Source of the DNA: Anaerolineae bacterium
GTDB taxonomy: Bacteria; Chloroflexota; Anaerolineae; B4-G1; DUEL01
Length of the DNA stretch: 64,000 nucleotides
Direction of reading: 5' to 3'
Assembly: GCA_025060135.1 (NCBI GenBank)
Contig: JANXCY010000001.1
Span: forward strand, 77,226 to 141,225
A program made the position numbers and the translations under genes. Positions 15,960 through 25,756 of this stretch are shown piece by piece. The notes beneath the pieces were generated by a model, which made no database searches, was not told the origin of the DNA, and worked only from the letters and a program-made list of their open reading frames with translations. Position 1 is the stretch's first letter. The number at the start of each line of letters is the position of its first letter.

Positions 15960-17501
15960 TCAATGGGCCTGCCGGATGAGTTCCTGTTTCAGGTTCCACA
16001 GTTTTTCGGTCAGGGAGACATGATAGACATGGGGGTTGATGAGCCGTTTGACCCCAGCGTCCAGCCGCTCCATGTCCGCCTGACGGAGGCGACGGATTTC
16101 CTCTATAGGAGGGAATTCGTAGAGCAGGCGGCCTTCCTGGAGCACGTCCACCAGGAGCGGCTCCACTTCGGAGATGTCCTGCTGGGTCAGGACCCGGAAG
16201 GCAGTGTGGTCGGTAGGGTGGCGCAGGACGACACGCTCCATCTGCCGGGGGTCTTCATCTTGGAGGCTCAGCAGGTCGGCGGTGGCCTTCCCGCGCCGGT
16301 CGTAGAGCCGCCAGACCCGCTTGTCGCCGGGGTTGAGGGTCTTCTCGGGCGTCTCCGAGATTTTGATGGCGGGCACCCACTCTCCACCATCCCGCACGGC
16401 CACCAGTTTGTAGACACCATCCAAGGCCGGCGCGCCTTCAGAGGTGATGAGCCGGGTCCCCACGCCGTAGACCAGCCGGTTGATGAGCCGGTCCGGGTCC
16501 ACGCCGTAACGGGGCGCCTCTTTCTGAATCTGGGTAAGGATTTCCCAGATGACCAGTTCGTCCAGTTGGTTGGAGAGGACAATGACTGTATCTGGGAACC
16601 CGGCCTCGTCCAACATCCGGGCGGCCTGGATGCTCAGGTAGGCCAGGTCGCCGGAATCCAGCCGGATGCCGACAGGTTCATGCCCTTTGCGGCGCAGTTC
16701 CTCAAAGACGCGGATGGCGTTGGGAACGCCGCTCTCCAGAGTATTGATGGTATCCACCAAGAGCAGGCAGTCGTCCGGGTAGACTTCGGCGTAGGCCCGG
16801 AAGGCGCCCAATTCCCCCTCACCCAGAGCCATAAAAATCTGTACCATGCTGTGGGCATGGGTGCCTTTGGGAGGATAACCCAGGAGGTGGGAAAGGCCCA
16901 CGTTGGAGGAGAAATTGGCGCCGCCGATGAGGGCCGCCCGAGCGCCTGCGAGGGCGGCCCTCTCCTGAGCCCGCCGCAGGCCAAATTCCAGAAGGGTCCG
17001 CCCGCGCCCGATTTCGTGGATGCGCGCGGCTTTGGTAGCGATGAGCGTCGGGTAGTTCAGGTGGTTGAGGAGCGGCGTCTCCAGAATCTGGGCCATGGCC
17101 AGCGGTCCCCGCACCACCACCAGGGGGACGTTGGGGTGGACCACCCGTCCCTCCGGAATGGCCTGCATGGAGATGGCGCCGAAGTGCCCGTGCTCCCGCA
17201 GCCAGTCCAGAAAATCATCTCCGAAAAGACGGCGCCCCGTCCGCCCGACCTGGCTTCGCAGGTAGGCCAGGTCTTCCTCCCGAAACCGGGCCTCCTGCAT
17301 CCAGTCTACCAGCCACTCCAGACCGGCGTTGATGCAGTAGCCCGCCCGATGGGAGCCATAGTTAGGGTAACTGCGGAAGAAGTAGTCAAACTGTGCCCAC
17401 TTCTCGTGGAGACCCATCCGGTAATAGAGTTGGGCCATCGTCAGTTGATACTGGTCAGTGTAGAGGATGCCCTCGGCAATCGCTCGGTCGGACGGCTTCA
17501 T
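15960..17501 (-). CDS. pncB: Nicotinate phosphoribosyltransferase
   Basis: This 513-residue enzyme makes nicotinate mononucleotide from nicotinate and PRPP, the entry step of the NAD salvage pathway. Family marks are [18 protein letters not shown] at the start, [20 protein letters not shown], the active-site histidine region [22 protein letters not shown], and [13 protein letters not shown] for phosphate binding. The length fits the long bacterial NAPRT group. The ATG overlaps the kptA stop (ATGA at 17498-17501), so pncB is translated after kptA in one transcript. No other NAD gene is near. Confidence 0.92.
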   Translation of the reverse strand: MKPSDRAIAEGILYTDQYQLTMAQLYYRMGLHEKWAQFDYFFRSYPNYGSHRAGYCINAGLEWLVDWMQEARFREEDLAYLRSQVGRTGRRLFGDDFLDWLREHGHFGAISMQAIPEGRVVHPNVPLVVVRGPLAMAQILETPLLNHLNYPTLIATKAARIHEIGRGRTLLEFGLRRAQERAALAGARAALIGGANFSSNVGLSHLLGYPPKGTHAHSMVQIFMALGEGELGAFRAYAEVYPDDCLLLVDTINTLESGVPNAIRVFEELRRKGHEPVGIRLDSGDLAYLSIQAARMLDEAGFPDTVIVLSNQLDELVIWEILTQIQKEAPRYGVDPDRLINRLVYGVGTRLITSEGAPALDGVYKLVAVRDGGEWVPAIKISETPEKTLNPGDKRVWRLYDRRGKATADLLSLQDEDPRQMERVVLRHPTDHTAFRVLTQQDISEVEPLLVDVLQEGRLLYEFPPIEEIRRLRQADMERLDAGVKRLINPHVYHVSLTEKLWNLKQELIRQAH

Positions 17502-18070
17502 TCCTCCTCCGGAAATTCCAGAAACTCCGGTGGTATGGCTTTCGCCAGGTAGGTAGACTCGTCGGCCCGATGGAAGAGGATACCCGCCTCAGCAGCCTCT
17601 CGGGCGCGGACGATGAGGACCACTGGGTGGGGAGCGTGGCGGGCGCCGACCCGTGCGGCCGCCTCCCGGTCGGTGGAGAGGTGAACGTACTGGCGGCGCA
17701 TAGGGCGGAGCCCCTCTTTCCGGATGCGGTTCAGGGCGTGGGGGGAGGTGCCGTGATACAGACGGGGTGGGGGCAGGCAAGGCGAAAAGGCGGCGCACAG
17801 GGGAATGGTGTGCCCGTAGCGGGCACGAATGCGCTCTCCGACCACCTCAAACCGCCGTTTCTCGTCCCCGCTCCCTTTCTCCACCAGTTCCATCACGTCG
17901 GCACGGGTGGCCCAGCGGAAGTTGGGCAATCCCTGGAGGATTTCCAGGACTTCCGGCAGCGATGCCCATCCCTCCTCGTCCAGCCTCAACCCGAAGCGCT
18001 CTGGCTGGTGCCGAAGGATGAGGGAAAGGAATTTGCTCAGTTTGACGATGCGGGCCGATGCTGGAGACAT
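17498..18070 (-). CDS. kptA: RNA 2'-phosphotransferase (Tpt1/KptA)
   Basis: The 190-residue enzyme removes an RNA 2'-phosphate by moving it to NAD+, releasing nicotinamide and ADP-ribose 1''-2''-cyclic phosphate. The conserved tetrad regions are present: [14 protein letters not shown] (Arg, His) in the N-terminal winged helix, [18 protein letters not shown] (His/Thr/Ser), then [10 protein letters not shown] with the final Arg. The start at 18070 follows GGAGGGG. Longer upstream frames cross the promoter. It overlaps pncB by four bases, a link between an NAD-consuming RNA enzyme and NAD salvage. The natural RNA substrate in bacteria is not known. Confidence 0.93.
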   Translation of the reverse strand: MSPASARIVKLSKFLSLILRHQPERFGLRLDEEGWASLPEVLEILQGLPNFRWATRADVMELVEKGSGDEKRRFEVVGERIRARYGHTIPLCAAFSPCLPPPRLYHGTSPHALNRIRKEGLRPMRRQYVHLSTDREAAARVGARHAPHPVVLIVRAREAAEAGILFHRADESTYLAKAIPPEFLEFPEEE

Positions 18071-18091
18071 GGTATGCCCCTCCGGACCCGC

Positions 18092-18119
18092 ATGATAACA
18101 CGGAACGAGGGGAAGGCAA
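18092..18119 (-). promoter_or_regulatory. Promoter of kptA-pncB
   Basis: Leftward TTGCCT (complement of 18114-18119), a 16-bp spacer, then TATCAT (complement of 18092-18097). Transcription would begin near 18085, about 15 bases before the kptA ATG and just ahead of its GGAGG. Confidence 0.65.
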
Positions 18120-18272
18120 GAAGACGCCCTGCCCCGAGATGATGCCATCGCGCCTGGCAGGGGAGCGACCCAGTTGCCCATTGGGACACTTTCTGGTAAG
18201 ATACAAATATGATACCGCCTGGCCCATTTTCCATCGGGTATCTAACCCTTCCTCGGCGTAAGGAGCGCACCC

Positions 18273-18668
18273 ATGAAAGTCCTTTCCTTTTATTCTGATC
18301 TCTGCGTGGGCTGCCATATCTGCGAGGAGGTCTGCGCGGAGACCTGGTTCAAGACCCCGGACCCGGCCAAATCCAGCATGGTGATTCGGGATGAGGGCAC
18401 TGGTCCTCTTCAGGCCACGTTCTGTATCCAGTGCGGTGAGTGTATCGCTGTCTGTCCCACGCAGGCCCTGTATCGGGATAAACAGGGCATCGTCCGGCTG
18501 CGTAAACAATGGTGCGTGGGGTGTCTTTCGTGTGTGGGGTTCTGTCCCTACCTGGCGATGTTCTATCACCCCGACCTGTTGGAGCCGTTTAAGTGTGTGG
18601 CCTGTGGACAGTGTGTAAAGGCGTGCCCGGCCGACGCGCTGGCGCTGGCGGAGACGCCCACGCCGTAA
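18273..18668 (+). CDS. Polyferredoxin with four [4Fe-4S] binding motifs
   Basis: The 131-residue protein has four cysteine clusters in order: CVGCHICEEVC, CIQCGECIAVCP, CVGCLSCVGFCP and CVACGQCVKACP. Each is of the CxxCxxCxxxC type and they should pair to hold four [4Fe-4S] clusters. It resembles the electron-transfer subunits next to aldehyde:ferredoxin oxidoreductases or molybdoenzymes (HycB/CooF-like), but no catalytic subunit is adjacent. A TAAGGAGCG motif precedes the ATG. The soluble protein would pass electrons between unknown partners in the cytosol. Confidence 0.85.
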   Translation: MKVLSFYSDLCVGCHICEEVCAETWFKTPDPAKSSMVIRDEGTGPLQATFCIQCGECIAVCPTQALYRDKQGIVRLRKQWCVGCLSCVGFCPYLAMFYHPDLLEPFKCVACGQCVKACPADALALAETPTP

Positions 18669-18709
18669 GGGTGTGCCCCAATTTTGTCGGATGACGCTGT
18701 ACGGCCGGT

Positions 18710-18738
18710 TTGACGAAAAGGCGGTTTGCGATTATACT
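18710..18738 (+). promoter_or_regulatory. Promoter of tRNA-Leu
   Basis: TTGACG at 18710-18715, a 17-bp spacer, and TATACT at 18733-18738. The tRNA begins 11 bases after the -10 box. Confidence 0.85.
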
Positions 18739-18748
18739 ATTAAGAGGG

Positions 18749-18831
18749 GCCGGAGTGGCGGAACAGGCAGACGCGCGCGACTCAAAATCGTGTGGGCCTG
18801 GCCCATGTGGGTTCGACTCCCACCTCCGGCA
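18749..18831 (+). tRNA. tRNA-Leu (anticodon CAA)
   Basis: The sequence folds with acceptor GCCGGAG/CTCCGGC, anticodon stem CGCGA/TCGTG with loop CTCAAAA, a long class II variable arm (GGGCC TGGCCC region) and T arm with GGTTCGACTCC. Anticodon CAA reads the leucine codon TTG. No CCA is encoded. Confidence 0.95.
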
Positions 18832-19190
18832 CTGAAGGTGCATCTCCAGGTGGCGGCGGCGCCGACGGTGCCGTCGCCAAAAATTTCCCATCGGCAGAGC
18901 AGTCCAGCGAGATGGCCCGAGACCCGCTGCAGAAAGTCTGGAAACGCTCTCCATCCGGTATGGGGACCGCCCACCCGGCATGGGCCTGGCTGACGTCCGA
19001 CAGGGGGACGCGATCCGGACTCCGGGAAAGCCTCCCCGGGCTCTCCCCGGCCGCAGGGGTCCCTGTCCTCTCCGCCGATGGCCTCGCCAACATCTTGCTC
19101 TTGCTATGTTATCCGATTTCCCGCCTGGAAATCCGGCCGCCCGAGATCCCCTGATTCCTGAACCCGCCCCGGCGACTCCGCAGGAGGTAG
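18832..19190. other. Gene-free stretch between tRNA-Leu and the MFS gene
   Basis: This 359-bp stretch begins with a GC-rich hairpin (GGCGGCGG at 18852-18859 with CCGTCGCC at 18871-18878, followed by AAAAATTT) that probably ends tRNA-Leu transcription. The rest shows no convincing gene or promoter. A GGAGGTAG ribosome binding site sits at its right end for the MFS gene. Confidence 0.45.
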
Positions 19191-20519
19191 ATGCAGGCCC
19201 GGACCGATAAATCCACTATCCATTTGCTCCCGGCGCTGGAGCAGGAGATGGAACCGCACCCCATCGCGCTCCCCCCGGTCTCCCGGCGGGAGGCCATCCA
19301 CCTTCTGCTGGAGCAGCGGGATTTTGTGCTCCTCTGGGTGGGACAACTCCTTTCCCAGATCGGCGACCAGTGCCTCCTGATCGCCGCCGTTACGCTGATT
19401 ACGCACCTTTCTCCTTCGCCCTTGGCCCTGTTGATCCCGGCCATTTCTCTGGCCCTCCCGCAGGTTCTCTTTGGATTGGTGGGCGGAGTCATCGCCGACC
19501 GGATGGACCGCAAGTGGGTGATGATTGTCTCGGATCTCCTGCGGGCGCTCCTGGTCCTGGCGGCCCTGCTGGTGCGGACAGCGGGTGACCTCTGGATTCT
19601 CTACCTGGCGGCGGGAGGACTGGCGATGGTCGGGGCGTTCTTCTATCCGGCCCGGAATGCCAGTATCCCCAACATTGTCCCCGACCATCTCCTCCTGGCA
19701 GCCAATGGGATGATTCAGGGCAGTTACATCCTGGCTCTTGTCCTGGGCCCGACCCTGGCCGGGAGCATTGTGGAACTGTGGGGCTGGTCGGCGGCCATCA
19801 TCTTTGACAGTGCCACCTTCATCTTCTCGGCGATAACCATTTGGATCATCCGCATCCCGCCTATCCAGAACGGCGCGTCGGGCCTGGCACCGCAACGGAC
19901 CCTCTGGCAGGACATGCGGGTCGGCCTGGGCTTCATCCGTTGTTCCCCGCCCCTGCGCCGGGTCCTACCGGTTACCGGTGTGGCCACCCTGGGGATCGGC
20001 GCGGTGGTCCTCTTAGCGATTCCCCACCTCAAAATCCGGTTGGGCGCTGGCGGTTTGGAATACGGTGGCGTGATGAGTGCTCTGGGCATCGGCTCCATCC
20101 TGGGCGGCCTGGTCGCAGCCCGTCTGGCTCACCGGTTTTCCCTTCATAACCTTGTGGGCTGGATGCTGGTCCTGGCTGGAGGCGCCATCATCGGCTTCGC
20201 CTACGCACCCGATTATCTGATTGTCCTTCTCAGCGTGGTAACCCTGGGCATTTGCATCGTCATCGCCCGGGGAGCGCTGGACACCATGGTCCAGACCCTT
20301 TCCCCCGATGAGGTGCGGGGGCGGGTCCAATCCGCCGTAGCACTTATCGTGGCCGCCGGGACTGCGCTGGCAGAGGGGCTTTCGGCCTTTTTGGGCCACT
20401 TCCTGGGCGTGCAGACGGTCTTTGTGGCGGCAGGCCTGGTCACCATCGCGGCCGGTTTCATCACTATTTATACCCTCCGCGATGTTGCGCTGATGATCCG
20501 GGCGCGTACGGCTTTCTAA
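19191..20519 (+). CDS. MFS transporter, macrolide-efflux / enterobactin-exporter-like
   Basis: The 442-residue protein has about 12 membrane helices after a 40-residue hydrophilic N-terminus. It shows RDFVLLWVGQLLSQIGDQ, the MFS motif A in GGVIADRMDRKWVMIVSD, FYPARNASIPNIVPDHLL, and in the second half SPDEVRGRVQSAVALIVAAG. These mark the MFS_3 (EntS / MefA-like) group, which exports drugs or siderophores by proton antiport. The substrate is unknown and no regulator is adjacent. The ATG follows GGAGGTAG by a few bases. Confidence 0.85.
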   Translation: MQARTDKSTIHLLPALEQEMEPHPIALPPVSRREAIHLLLEQRDFVLLWVGQLLSQIGDQCLLIAAVTLITHLSPSPLALLIPAISLALPQVLFGLVGGVIADRMDRKWVMIVSDLLRALLVLAALLVRTAGDLWILYLAAGGLAMVGAFFYPARNASIPNIVPDHLLLAANGMIQGSYILALVLGPTLAGSIVELWGWSAAIIFDSATFIFSAITIWIIRIPPIQNGASGLAPQRTLWQDMRVGLGFIRCSPPLRRVLPVTGVATLGIGAVVLLAIPHLKIRLGAGGLEYGGVMSALGIGSILGGLVAARLAHRFSLHNLVGWMLVLAGGAIIGFAYAPDYLIVLLSVVTLGICIVIARGALDTMVQTLSPDEVRGRVQSAVALIVAAGTALAEGLSAFLGHFLGVQTVFVAAGLVTIAAGFITIYTLRDVALMIRARTAF

Positions 20520-20641
20520 CGTGTTTCTAATACATCTCTAACGGATTTCTCATACACCGGTGGCATACTGATACCACGATGGGGCCGAGAAGGCCTCGTC
20601 CGCATAACGAACGACCTATTCTATCATCTGGAGGTTCCGGT

Positions 20642-22549
20642 ATGGGCAAAATTGTGGGGATTGATCTGGGGACGACCAACTCCGTTGTGGCCGTACTGAT
20701 GGGCGGCGAACCCGTTGTCATCCCAACGGCTGAGGGAGGCAACCTCTGCCCGTCCGTTGTCGCGTTCACCAAGACTGGCGAACGGCTGGTGGGACAGGCG
20801 GCCCGTCGGCAGGCCATCGTCAATCCGGAGAACACCGTCTTCTCCATCAAGCGGCTGATGGGACGCCGCTACGATGACCCCGAAGTGGAAAAGGCCCGAC
20901 GCATCCTGCCGTATAAGATCATCGCCGGCCCCCAGGGGGACGCGCGCGTCTACATCCCTCAGACCGGGAAGGACTACACGCCGCAGGAAATTTCGGCGAT
21001 GATCCTGCGCAAACTGAAGCAGGACGCGGAGGCCTACCTGGGCGAGCCGGTTACTCAGGCTGTCATCACCGTCCCGGCCTACTTCAACGACAGCCAGCGC
21101 CAGGCGACGAAAGACGCCGGGAAGATTGCTGGTCTGGAAGTCCTGCGCATTATCAACGAGCCGACAGCGGCCTCCCTGGCCTACGGGCTGGATAAGAAGG
21201 GCGTGGAGACGATTCTGGTCTTTGATCTGGGTGGCGGTACGTTTGACGTCTCTATCCTGGAGGTCGGGGAAGGCGTCATTGAGGTCAAGGCGACCAGCGG
21301 CGACACCTTCCTGGGCGGCGACGACTGGGACCAGCGTATCGTCAACTATGTGGCGGACGAGTTCAAGAAGGAGTACGGGATTGACCTGCGGCAGGACCGG
21401 CAGGCGCTCCAGCGGCTGAAGGAGGCGGCGGAGAAGGCGAAGATTGAACTCTCCACGATGCTGGAGACGGAAATCAACCTGCCCTTCATCACCGCCGACG
21501 CTTCTGGCCCCAAGCACCTGCAGATGCGGCTGACCCGGGCCAAATTTGAGCAGTTGACAGCCGACCTAGTTCAGCGTTGTCGCGGCCCCTTTGAGCAGGC
21601 GCTGCGGGACGCCAAAATGAGCGCCCGAGACCTGGACGCGGTGGTCCTGGTCGGTGGCGCCACCCGTATGCCGATGATCCAGGACCTGGTGCGGGAACTG
21701 ACCGGCGGCAAGGAGCCCCACAAGGGCGTCAACCCGGACGAGGTGGTGGCTGTGGGCGCGGCGATTCAGGCCGGTGTGCTGGGTGGAGAGGTGCGGGACG
21801 TGGTCCTGCTGGATGTTACTCCGCTGACGCTGGGAGTGGAGACGCTGGGCGGTGTGATGACCCCGCTCATCCCGCGCAACACCACCATCCCGGTCCGCAA
21901 GAGCGAAATCTTCACCACCGCCGAGGACGGGCAGACAGTCGTTACTATTCACGTCCTGCAGGGGGAGCGTCCCATGGCAGCGGATAACATCAGCCTGGGC
22001 CGCTTCAACCTGGAGGGCATCCCGCCTGCCCCGCGTGGCATCCCGCAGATCGAAGTTACCTTTGACATTGACGCCAATGGCATCCTGAACGTCTCGGCGC
22101 GGGATAAAGCGACGGGCCGGGAGCAGCGCATCACCATTACCGCCACCACCAATCTGAGCAAAGAAGAGGTGGAACGGCTGCTGAACGAGGCGAAGCGGCA
22201 CGAGGCGGAGGATAAACGGCGACGGGAACTGGCGGAGGCTCGCAACGCGGCCGATAGCGTCATCTACCAGACGGAGAAGTTCCTGCGGGAACTGGGCGAC
22301 CAGGTGCCCGGCTCCGACCGGTCCCGGATTGAAGACCTGATCCGCGACCTGCGGGAGGCGATGAAGGGCGAGGACGTGGCCCGTATCCGGCGGCTGATTG
22401 AGCAACTTCAGCAGGCCAGTATGGCACTGGGCCAGCAGATGTACGCCCGGCAGCAGGCAGCGGCTGGTCCGGGCGGTCCTCCCCCGGGCGGTGCTGGCCC
22501 CTCCGGCGGCGAAGGGGAGGTGATTGAGGGCGAATTCCGGGAGGCGTAA
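20642..22549 (+). CDS. dnaK: Chaperone DnaK (Hsp70)
   Basis: The 635-residue product is a full-length Hsp70. The nucleotide-binding domain has [34 protein letters not shown] and [19 protein letters not shown], and the substrate-binding domain has [12 protein letters not shown] and [19 protein letters not shown]. The C-terminal lid ends in a Gly/Pro-rich tail and [10 protein letters not shown]. The ATG at 20642 follows CTGGAGG. grpE lies 87 bases downstream with a hairpin between, and no dnaJ is present. No CIRCE operator (TTAGCACTC type) is visible upstream, so heat control cannot be shown from the sequence. Confidence 0.97.
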   Translation: MGKIVGIDLGTTNSVVAVLMGGEPVVIPTAEGGNLCPSVVAFTKTGERLVGQAARRQAIVNPENTVFSIKRLMGRRYDDPEVEKARRILPYKIIAGPQGDARVYIPQTGKDYTPQEISAMILRKLKQDAEAYLGEPVTQAVITVPAYFNDSQRQATKDAGKIAGLEVLRIINEPTAASLAYGLDKKGVETILVFDLGGGTFDVSILEVGEGVIEVKATSGDTFLGGDDWDQRIVNYVADEFKKEYGIDLRQDRQALQRLKEAAEKAKIELSTMLETEINLPFITADASGPKHLQMRLTRAKFEQLTADLVQRCRGPFEQALRDAKMSARDLDAVVLVGGATRMPMIQDLVRELTGGKEPHKGVNPDEVVAVGAAIQAGVLGGEVRDVVLLDVTPLTLGVETLGGVMTPLIPRNTTIPVRKSEIFTTAEDGQTVVTIHVLQGERPMAADNISLGRFNLEGIPPAPRGIPQIEVTFDIDANGILNVSARDKATGREQRITITATTNLSKEEVERLLNEAKRHEAEDKRRRELAEARNAADSVIYQTEKFLRELGDQVPGSDRSRIEDLIRDLREAMKGEDVARIRRLIEQLQQASMALGQQMYARQQAAAGPGGPPPGGAGPSGGEGEVIEGEFREA

Positions 22550-22556
22550 GGCGCCC

Positions 22557-22605
22557 GGAGTACGGAATACGGATTACGGAACACCTATTCCGTATCGCGT
22601 ACTCC
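22557..22605. repeat. Imperfect inverted repeat of CGGAATACGG words between dnaK and grpE
   Basis: GGAGTACG (22557-22564) and ATACGG (22567-22572) pair with CCGTAT (22590-22595) and CGTACTCC (22598-22605). The words resemble the repeat patches near 6725 and 54852. It may reduce read-through into grpE or protect the dnaK mRNA end. Confidence 0.55.
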
Positions 22606-22636
22606 ATTTGCGCGGGTAAAGCAGGGAGGACGAGCC

Positions 22637-23281
22637 GTGACGACCCGAAAGAAAATCCCCATCCGTGTCGTCCAGCCGGAACTGGAGGAGGCACCGCCCT
22701 CCCCGGTCTTGCCAGTGGAGGAGGCGCCGCCACTAGTGGCGGAGGCGCCACCGCCCACGCCGCCGACAACTGCCGCGCCGTCAGCCCGGAGTGCAGGCTC
22801 TCAGCCTACGCTATCGTCGGAAGAAGAACTGGCATTGCGAGAAGAACTAGAGCAGTGGAAAGACCGGGCATTGCGCCTGGAAGCGGAGATGGATAACTTC
22901 CGCAAGCGGCTGCAGCGCCTGGCGGACGAACGCATCGCGGCCGACCGGGAACGGCTACTGCGGGCGTTCCTGGAAGTGGCCGACGACCTGGCCCGGGCCC
23001 TTTCTGTAGATGGCGCCGACGCCGAATCCATCCGTCAGGGAGTGGAACTGACTCACCGCAGCCTGATGAATCTGATGAGCCGGGAAGGGGTAACCCCGAT
23101 AGAGGCCAACGGTCAGCCCTTTGACCCGGCCTGGCATGAGGCAGTGGGCACGGTCCCCGCGCAGCAGGTGGGCCAGGAGCCGGATACCGTTGTCCATGTC
23201 GTCCGGCCGGGCTATCGCATCGGCGACCGGCTGCTGCGCCCGGCACGAGTCATCGTCGCCACAGCCAATTCATCTTCGTAA
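22637..23281 (+). CDS. grpE: Nucleotide exchange factor GrpE
   Basis: The 214-residue protein promotes ADP release from DnaK. The N-terminal 55 residues are Pro/Glu-rich and disordered. A long dimerising helix follows (SEEELALREELEQWKDRALR to RKRLQRLADERIAAD), then the beta-wing domain with GQPFDPAWHEAVGTVPA and the C-terminal GYRIGDRLLRPARVIVA. The gene starts with GTG at 22637, eight bases after AGGGAGGA. It follows dnaK and is followed by a terminator hairpin. Confidence 0.93.
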   Translation: MTTRKKIPIRVVQPELEEAPPSPVLPVEEAPPLVAEAPPPTPPTTAAPSARSAGSQPTLSSEEELALREELEQWKDRALRLEAEMDNFRKRLQRLADERIAADRERLLRAFLEVADDLARALSVDGADAESIRQGVELTHRSLMNLMSREGVTPIEANGQPFDPAWHEAVGTVPAQQVGQEPDTVVHVVRPGYRIGDRLLRPARVIVATANSSS

Positions 23282-23289
23282 CTGGTCTT

Positions 23290-23315
23290 CGGGGCGGCGG
23301 AGGACCGCCGCCCCG
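23290..23315 (+). terminator. 11-bp GC-rich hairpin after grpE
   Basis: CGGGGCGGCGG (23290-23300) pairs fully with CCGCCGCCCCG (23305-23315) around a four-base loop. No long T-run follows. It lies between grpE and the YbhN-like gene. Confidence 0.65.
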
Positions 23316-23330
23316 AATGCTTCTACCAAA

Positions 23331-24344
23331 ATGAAACGACGCTGGCCCCTCCTGCTCCTTGGCCTGGCTCTCAGCCTCTGTTTCCTCTGGTTCGCCTTCC
23401 GGGACCTCCATCTGATCGAGGTCTGGGACGCGCTGAAAACAGCCCGGTACGTTTGGCTGATCCCCGGCGTAATGGTCTATTTCATCTCCGTCTGGTTTCG
23501 CGCGTGGCGATGGGGGTTCCTGCTGAGCGGCAGCCGATGGGTCTCCACTGCTCGCCTCTTCTCCATCGTTGTCATTGGCTATATGGGCAACAATATTCTG
23601 CCCTTCCGGCTGGGGGAGGTACTGCGAGCCTATATCCTCTGGCGAAAGGAAGGCATCCACATCGGCACCACTCTGACCACGGTCGTCCTGGAACGGCTAT
23701 TGGATGGCCTGACCCTGGTCTGCTTCGTCCTCTTCGGCCTCCTGTTTTTGCCCCTTTCGGAGTTTCTGGGGCGGCTGGTGATGGTCGCCAGCGGGGTCTT
23801 CTTCGGCGCGCTGGCGGTTTTCCTCTACCTGGCAGCCCATCCCGATCGCCTGCGGCGGCTGGCCCGCCGGGCCCTGGACGCGCGGATACCTCCCCGTCTC
23901 CGCCTCCCACTGCTAGGTTTCTTGGAGGGAGTCATCGCTGGCCTGGAGGGACTGCGCCGCGCGCGGGACGTCCTGGTCCTCTTCGGGATTACGGTCTGGG
24001 TCTGGTTGCTGGAAGCCCTCAAGTATTGGCTGGTCAGTTTTGCCTTTGATCTCCACCTGGGATACGTGAGTGTGATGGTGATGGGCGGAGCCGTCAATCT
24101 GCTGACCGCGCTTCCTTCTCTGCCCGGCTACATCGGAACATTTGAAATGGGCATCAAGATTCTGGAGGGGATGGGAGCCCCGTCGGCGGCCGCTGCCAGT
24201 TACATTCTGGTCCTTCACGCCGTCCTGCTGGTTCCGGTAACCCTGTTGGGGATGGTATTGATGGGGGTGGAGGGAGTCCGCTGGGCAGAGATTGAGGAGG
24301 CCGCCCGGATGAGGCGGGAAAGAGACGCGCTCCAGGAACTTTAA
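23331..24344 (+). CDS. YbhN-family (lysylphosphatidylglycerol synthase TM region) membrane protein
   Basis: The 337-residue protein has about eight membrane helices and matches the UPF0104/YbhN family, related to the flippase half of MprF. Family marks are LLLLGLALSLCFLWFAFRDL, VWFRAWRWGFLL, GYMGNNILPFRLGEVLRAY with its conserved Asn-Pro-Arg-Gly-Glu region, VVLERLLDGLTL and LPSLPGYIGTFEMG. Members move or handle lipid intermediates, and the exact lipid is unknown here. The ATG at 23331 was chosen because it begins the first helix with KRR. The stop is 20 bases before the thiolase gene, so the two may be coexpressed. Confidence 0.85.
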   Translation: MKRRWPLLLLGLALSLCFLWFAFRDLHLIEVWDALKTARYVWLIPGVMVYFISVWFRAWRWGFLLSGSRWVSTARLFSIVVIGYMGNNILPFRLGEVLRAYILWRKEGIHIGTTLTTVVLERLLDGLTLVCFVLFGLLFLPLSEFLGRLVMVASGVFFGALAVFLYLAAHPDRLRRLARRALDARIPPRLRLPLLGFLEGVIAGLEGLRRARDVLVLFGITVWVWLLEALKYWLVSFAFDLHLGYVSVMVMGGAVNLLTALPSLPGYIGTFEMGIKILEGMGAPSAAAASYILVLHAVLLVPVTLLGMVLMGVEGVRWAEIEEAARMRRERDALQEL

Positions 24345-24364
24345 TGCTCCTCCGGAGGAACGAG

Positions 24365-25561
24365 ATGTCCGTGGATGCTCGTGCACCTGTGATCGTCTCT
24401 GCGGCCCGAACGCCCATCGGGCGGTTTCAGGGCACATTGGCTCCCCTTTCTGCTCCCGAACTGGGCGCGATCGCCATCCGCGCAGCGGTGGAACGGGCCG
24501 GTATAGACCCGCTCCTCGTGGAGGAAGTGTGGATGGGGAACGTTATCCAGGCCGGGGAGGGACAGGCCCCGGCCCGCCAGGCGGCCATCCGGGCTGGTCT
24601 TCCACCGACTGTTGGCGCGACCACGGTTAACAAAGTGTGTGGTTCCGGCCTGAAGGCTGTTATGCTGGCTGCGGCGATGATTGCCGCTGAAGATGGGGAC
24701 GTCTTCGTGGCCGGGGGGATGGAGAGTATGAACAACGGGCCCTTCCTGCTGAAGCAGGCCCGGTTCGGCTACCGCTTGGGCGACGGCCGACTGGTGGACG
24801 CGACGGTCCACGATGGCCTGTGGTGTCCCTTTCAGGACTGGCACATGGGCAACGCCGCCGAGTGGATTGCCCGGGAGTACGGCCTGACCCGCCAGGAACT
24901 GGATGCGTACGCCTATCAGAGCCATATGAAAGCCATCGCCGCTATGGACGAGGGACGTTTCAGAGAGGAAATTGTCCCGGTCCTGGTGCCGCAACCGAAG
25001 GGTGCTCCGCTTCTCCTGGATACCGACGAATGCCCCCGGCGGGATACCTCACTGGAAGCGCTGGCCCGTCTGAAACCGGCCTTCCAACCCGATGGTCGGG
25101 TAACGGCAGGCAATGCGCCGGGCATCACCGACGGCGCGGCGGCGCTGGTGGTGATGAGTCGGGCGAAGGCGGAGGAACTGGGCCTACGGCCACTGGCCCA
25201 CATCGTTGCTTGGGCTCAGGCGGCGGTGGAGCCGCTGCGCATCTTCACCGCGCCCATCCTGGCCGTTCGCAAACTCTGGGCAAAGACGGGCACTTCGGTC
25301 AACGACTACGATCTCTACGAGATCAACGAGGCCTTCGCAGCCCAGGTCCTGGCCAACGGTCGGGAACTGAACCTTCCCTGGGAGCGGGTGAACGTCAACG
25401 GAGGCGCTATTGCCCTGGGACACCCCATCGGGTGCTCCGGCGCGCGCATCCTAGTAACCCTCATCTATGCCCTTCGGCAGCGCGGACTCCGGCGAGGTCT
25501 GGCCGCCCTCTGCCTGGGCGGCGGCGAGGCCGTAGCGATGACGGTGGAGGTGGAGGAATAA
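24365..25561 (+). CDS. Thiolase (acetyl-CoA C-acyltransferase)
   Basis: The 398-residue enzyme condenses or cleaves acyl-CoA with acetyl-CoA. All catalytic residues are visible: nucleophile Cys92 in [11 protein letters not shown], His353 in [11 protein letters not shown] and Cys357 in the same motif, with [11 protein letters not shown] and the glycine-rich end [14 protein letters not shown]. The start at 24365 follows GGAGGAACGAG. An upstream in-frame ATG at 24344 lies on the previous stop and has no site. No other beta-oxidation gene is near, so degradative and biosynthetic roles (acetoacetyl-CoA) remain open. Confidence 0.92.
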   Translation: MSVDARAPVIVSAARTPIGRFQGTLAPLSAPELGAIAIRAAVERAGIDPLLVEEVWMGNVIQAGEGQAPARQAAIRAGLPPTVGATTVNKVCGSGLKAVMLAAAMIAAEDGDVFVAGGMESMNNGPFLLKQARFGYRLGDGRLVDATVHDGLWCPFQDWHMGNAAEWIAREYGLTRQELDAYAYQSHMKAIAAMDEGRFREEIVPVLVPQPKGAPLLLDTDECPRRDTSLEALARLKPAFQPDGRVTAGNAPGITDGAAALVVMSRAKAEELGLRPLAHIVAWAQAAVEPLRIFTAPILAVRKLWAKTGTSVNDYDLYEINEAFAAQVLANGRELNLPWERVNVNGGAIALGHPIGCSGARILVTLIYALRQRGLRRGLAALCLGGGEAVAMTVEVEE

Positions 25562-25610
25562 CGGGATGGTCGTTCTCCTGACTCCTGTAGAGAAAAACAT
25601 CTATAGTCGG

Positions 25611-25639
25611 TTGCCAAATCGCCAGAGTTGTGCTATAAC
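25611..25639 (+). promoter_or_regulatory. Promoter of the BMP lipoprotein gene
   Basis: TTGCCA at 25611-25616, a 17-bp spacer ending in TGC, and TATAAC at 25634-25639. Transcription from near 25646 would leave about 110 untranslated bases before the ATG at 25757. No known riboswitch consensus was recognised in this leader. Confidence 0.7.
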
Positions 25640-25756
25640 AAAAACCGTAACCCATTTCCGATGCAGGAGGTGCTCCCCGCGATAGAAACTGCTGCTGATG
25701 CTCTTCATGATGTTGGTTCACCCACTTGCTGAATTCTCCCAGAGGAGGAAAGCCCC

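Noticed and set aside
14946-17552. An 868-codon rightward frame over the glycosidase and pncB
   Set aside because: It lies antisense to two clear genes and a promoter and has biased, Gln/Gly/His-rich composition typical of a shadow frame.
20520-20641. CIRCE heat-shock operator before dnaK
   Set aside because: No TTAGCACTC-N9-GAGTGCTAA or close variant is present.
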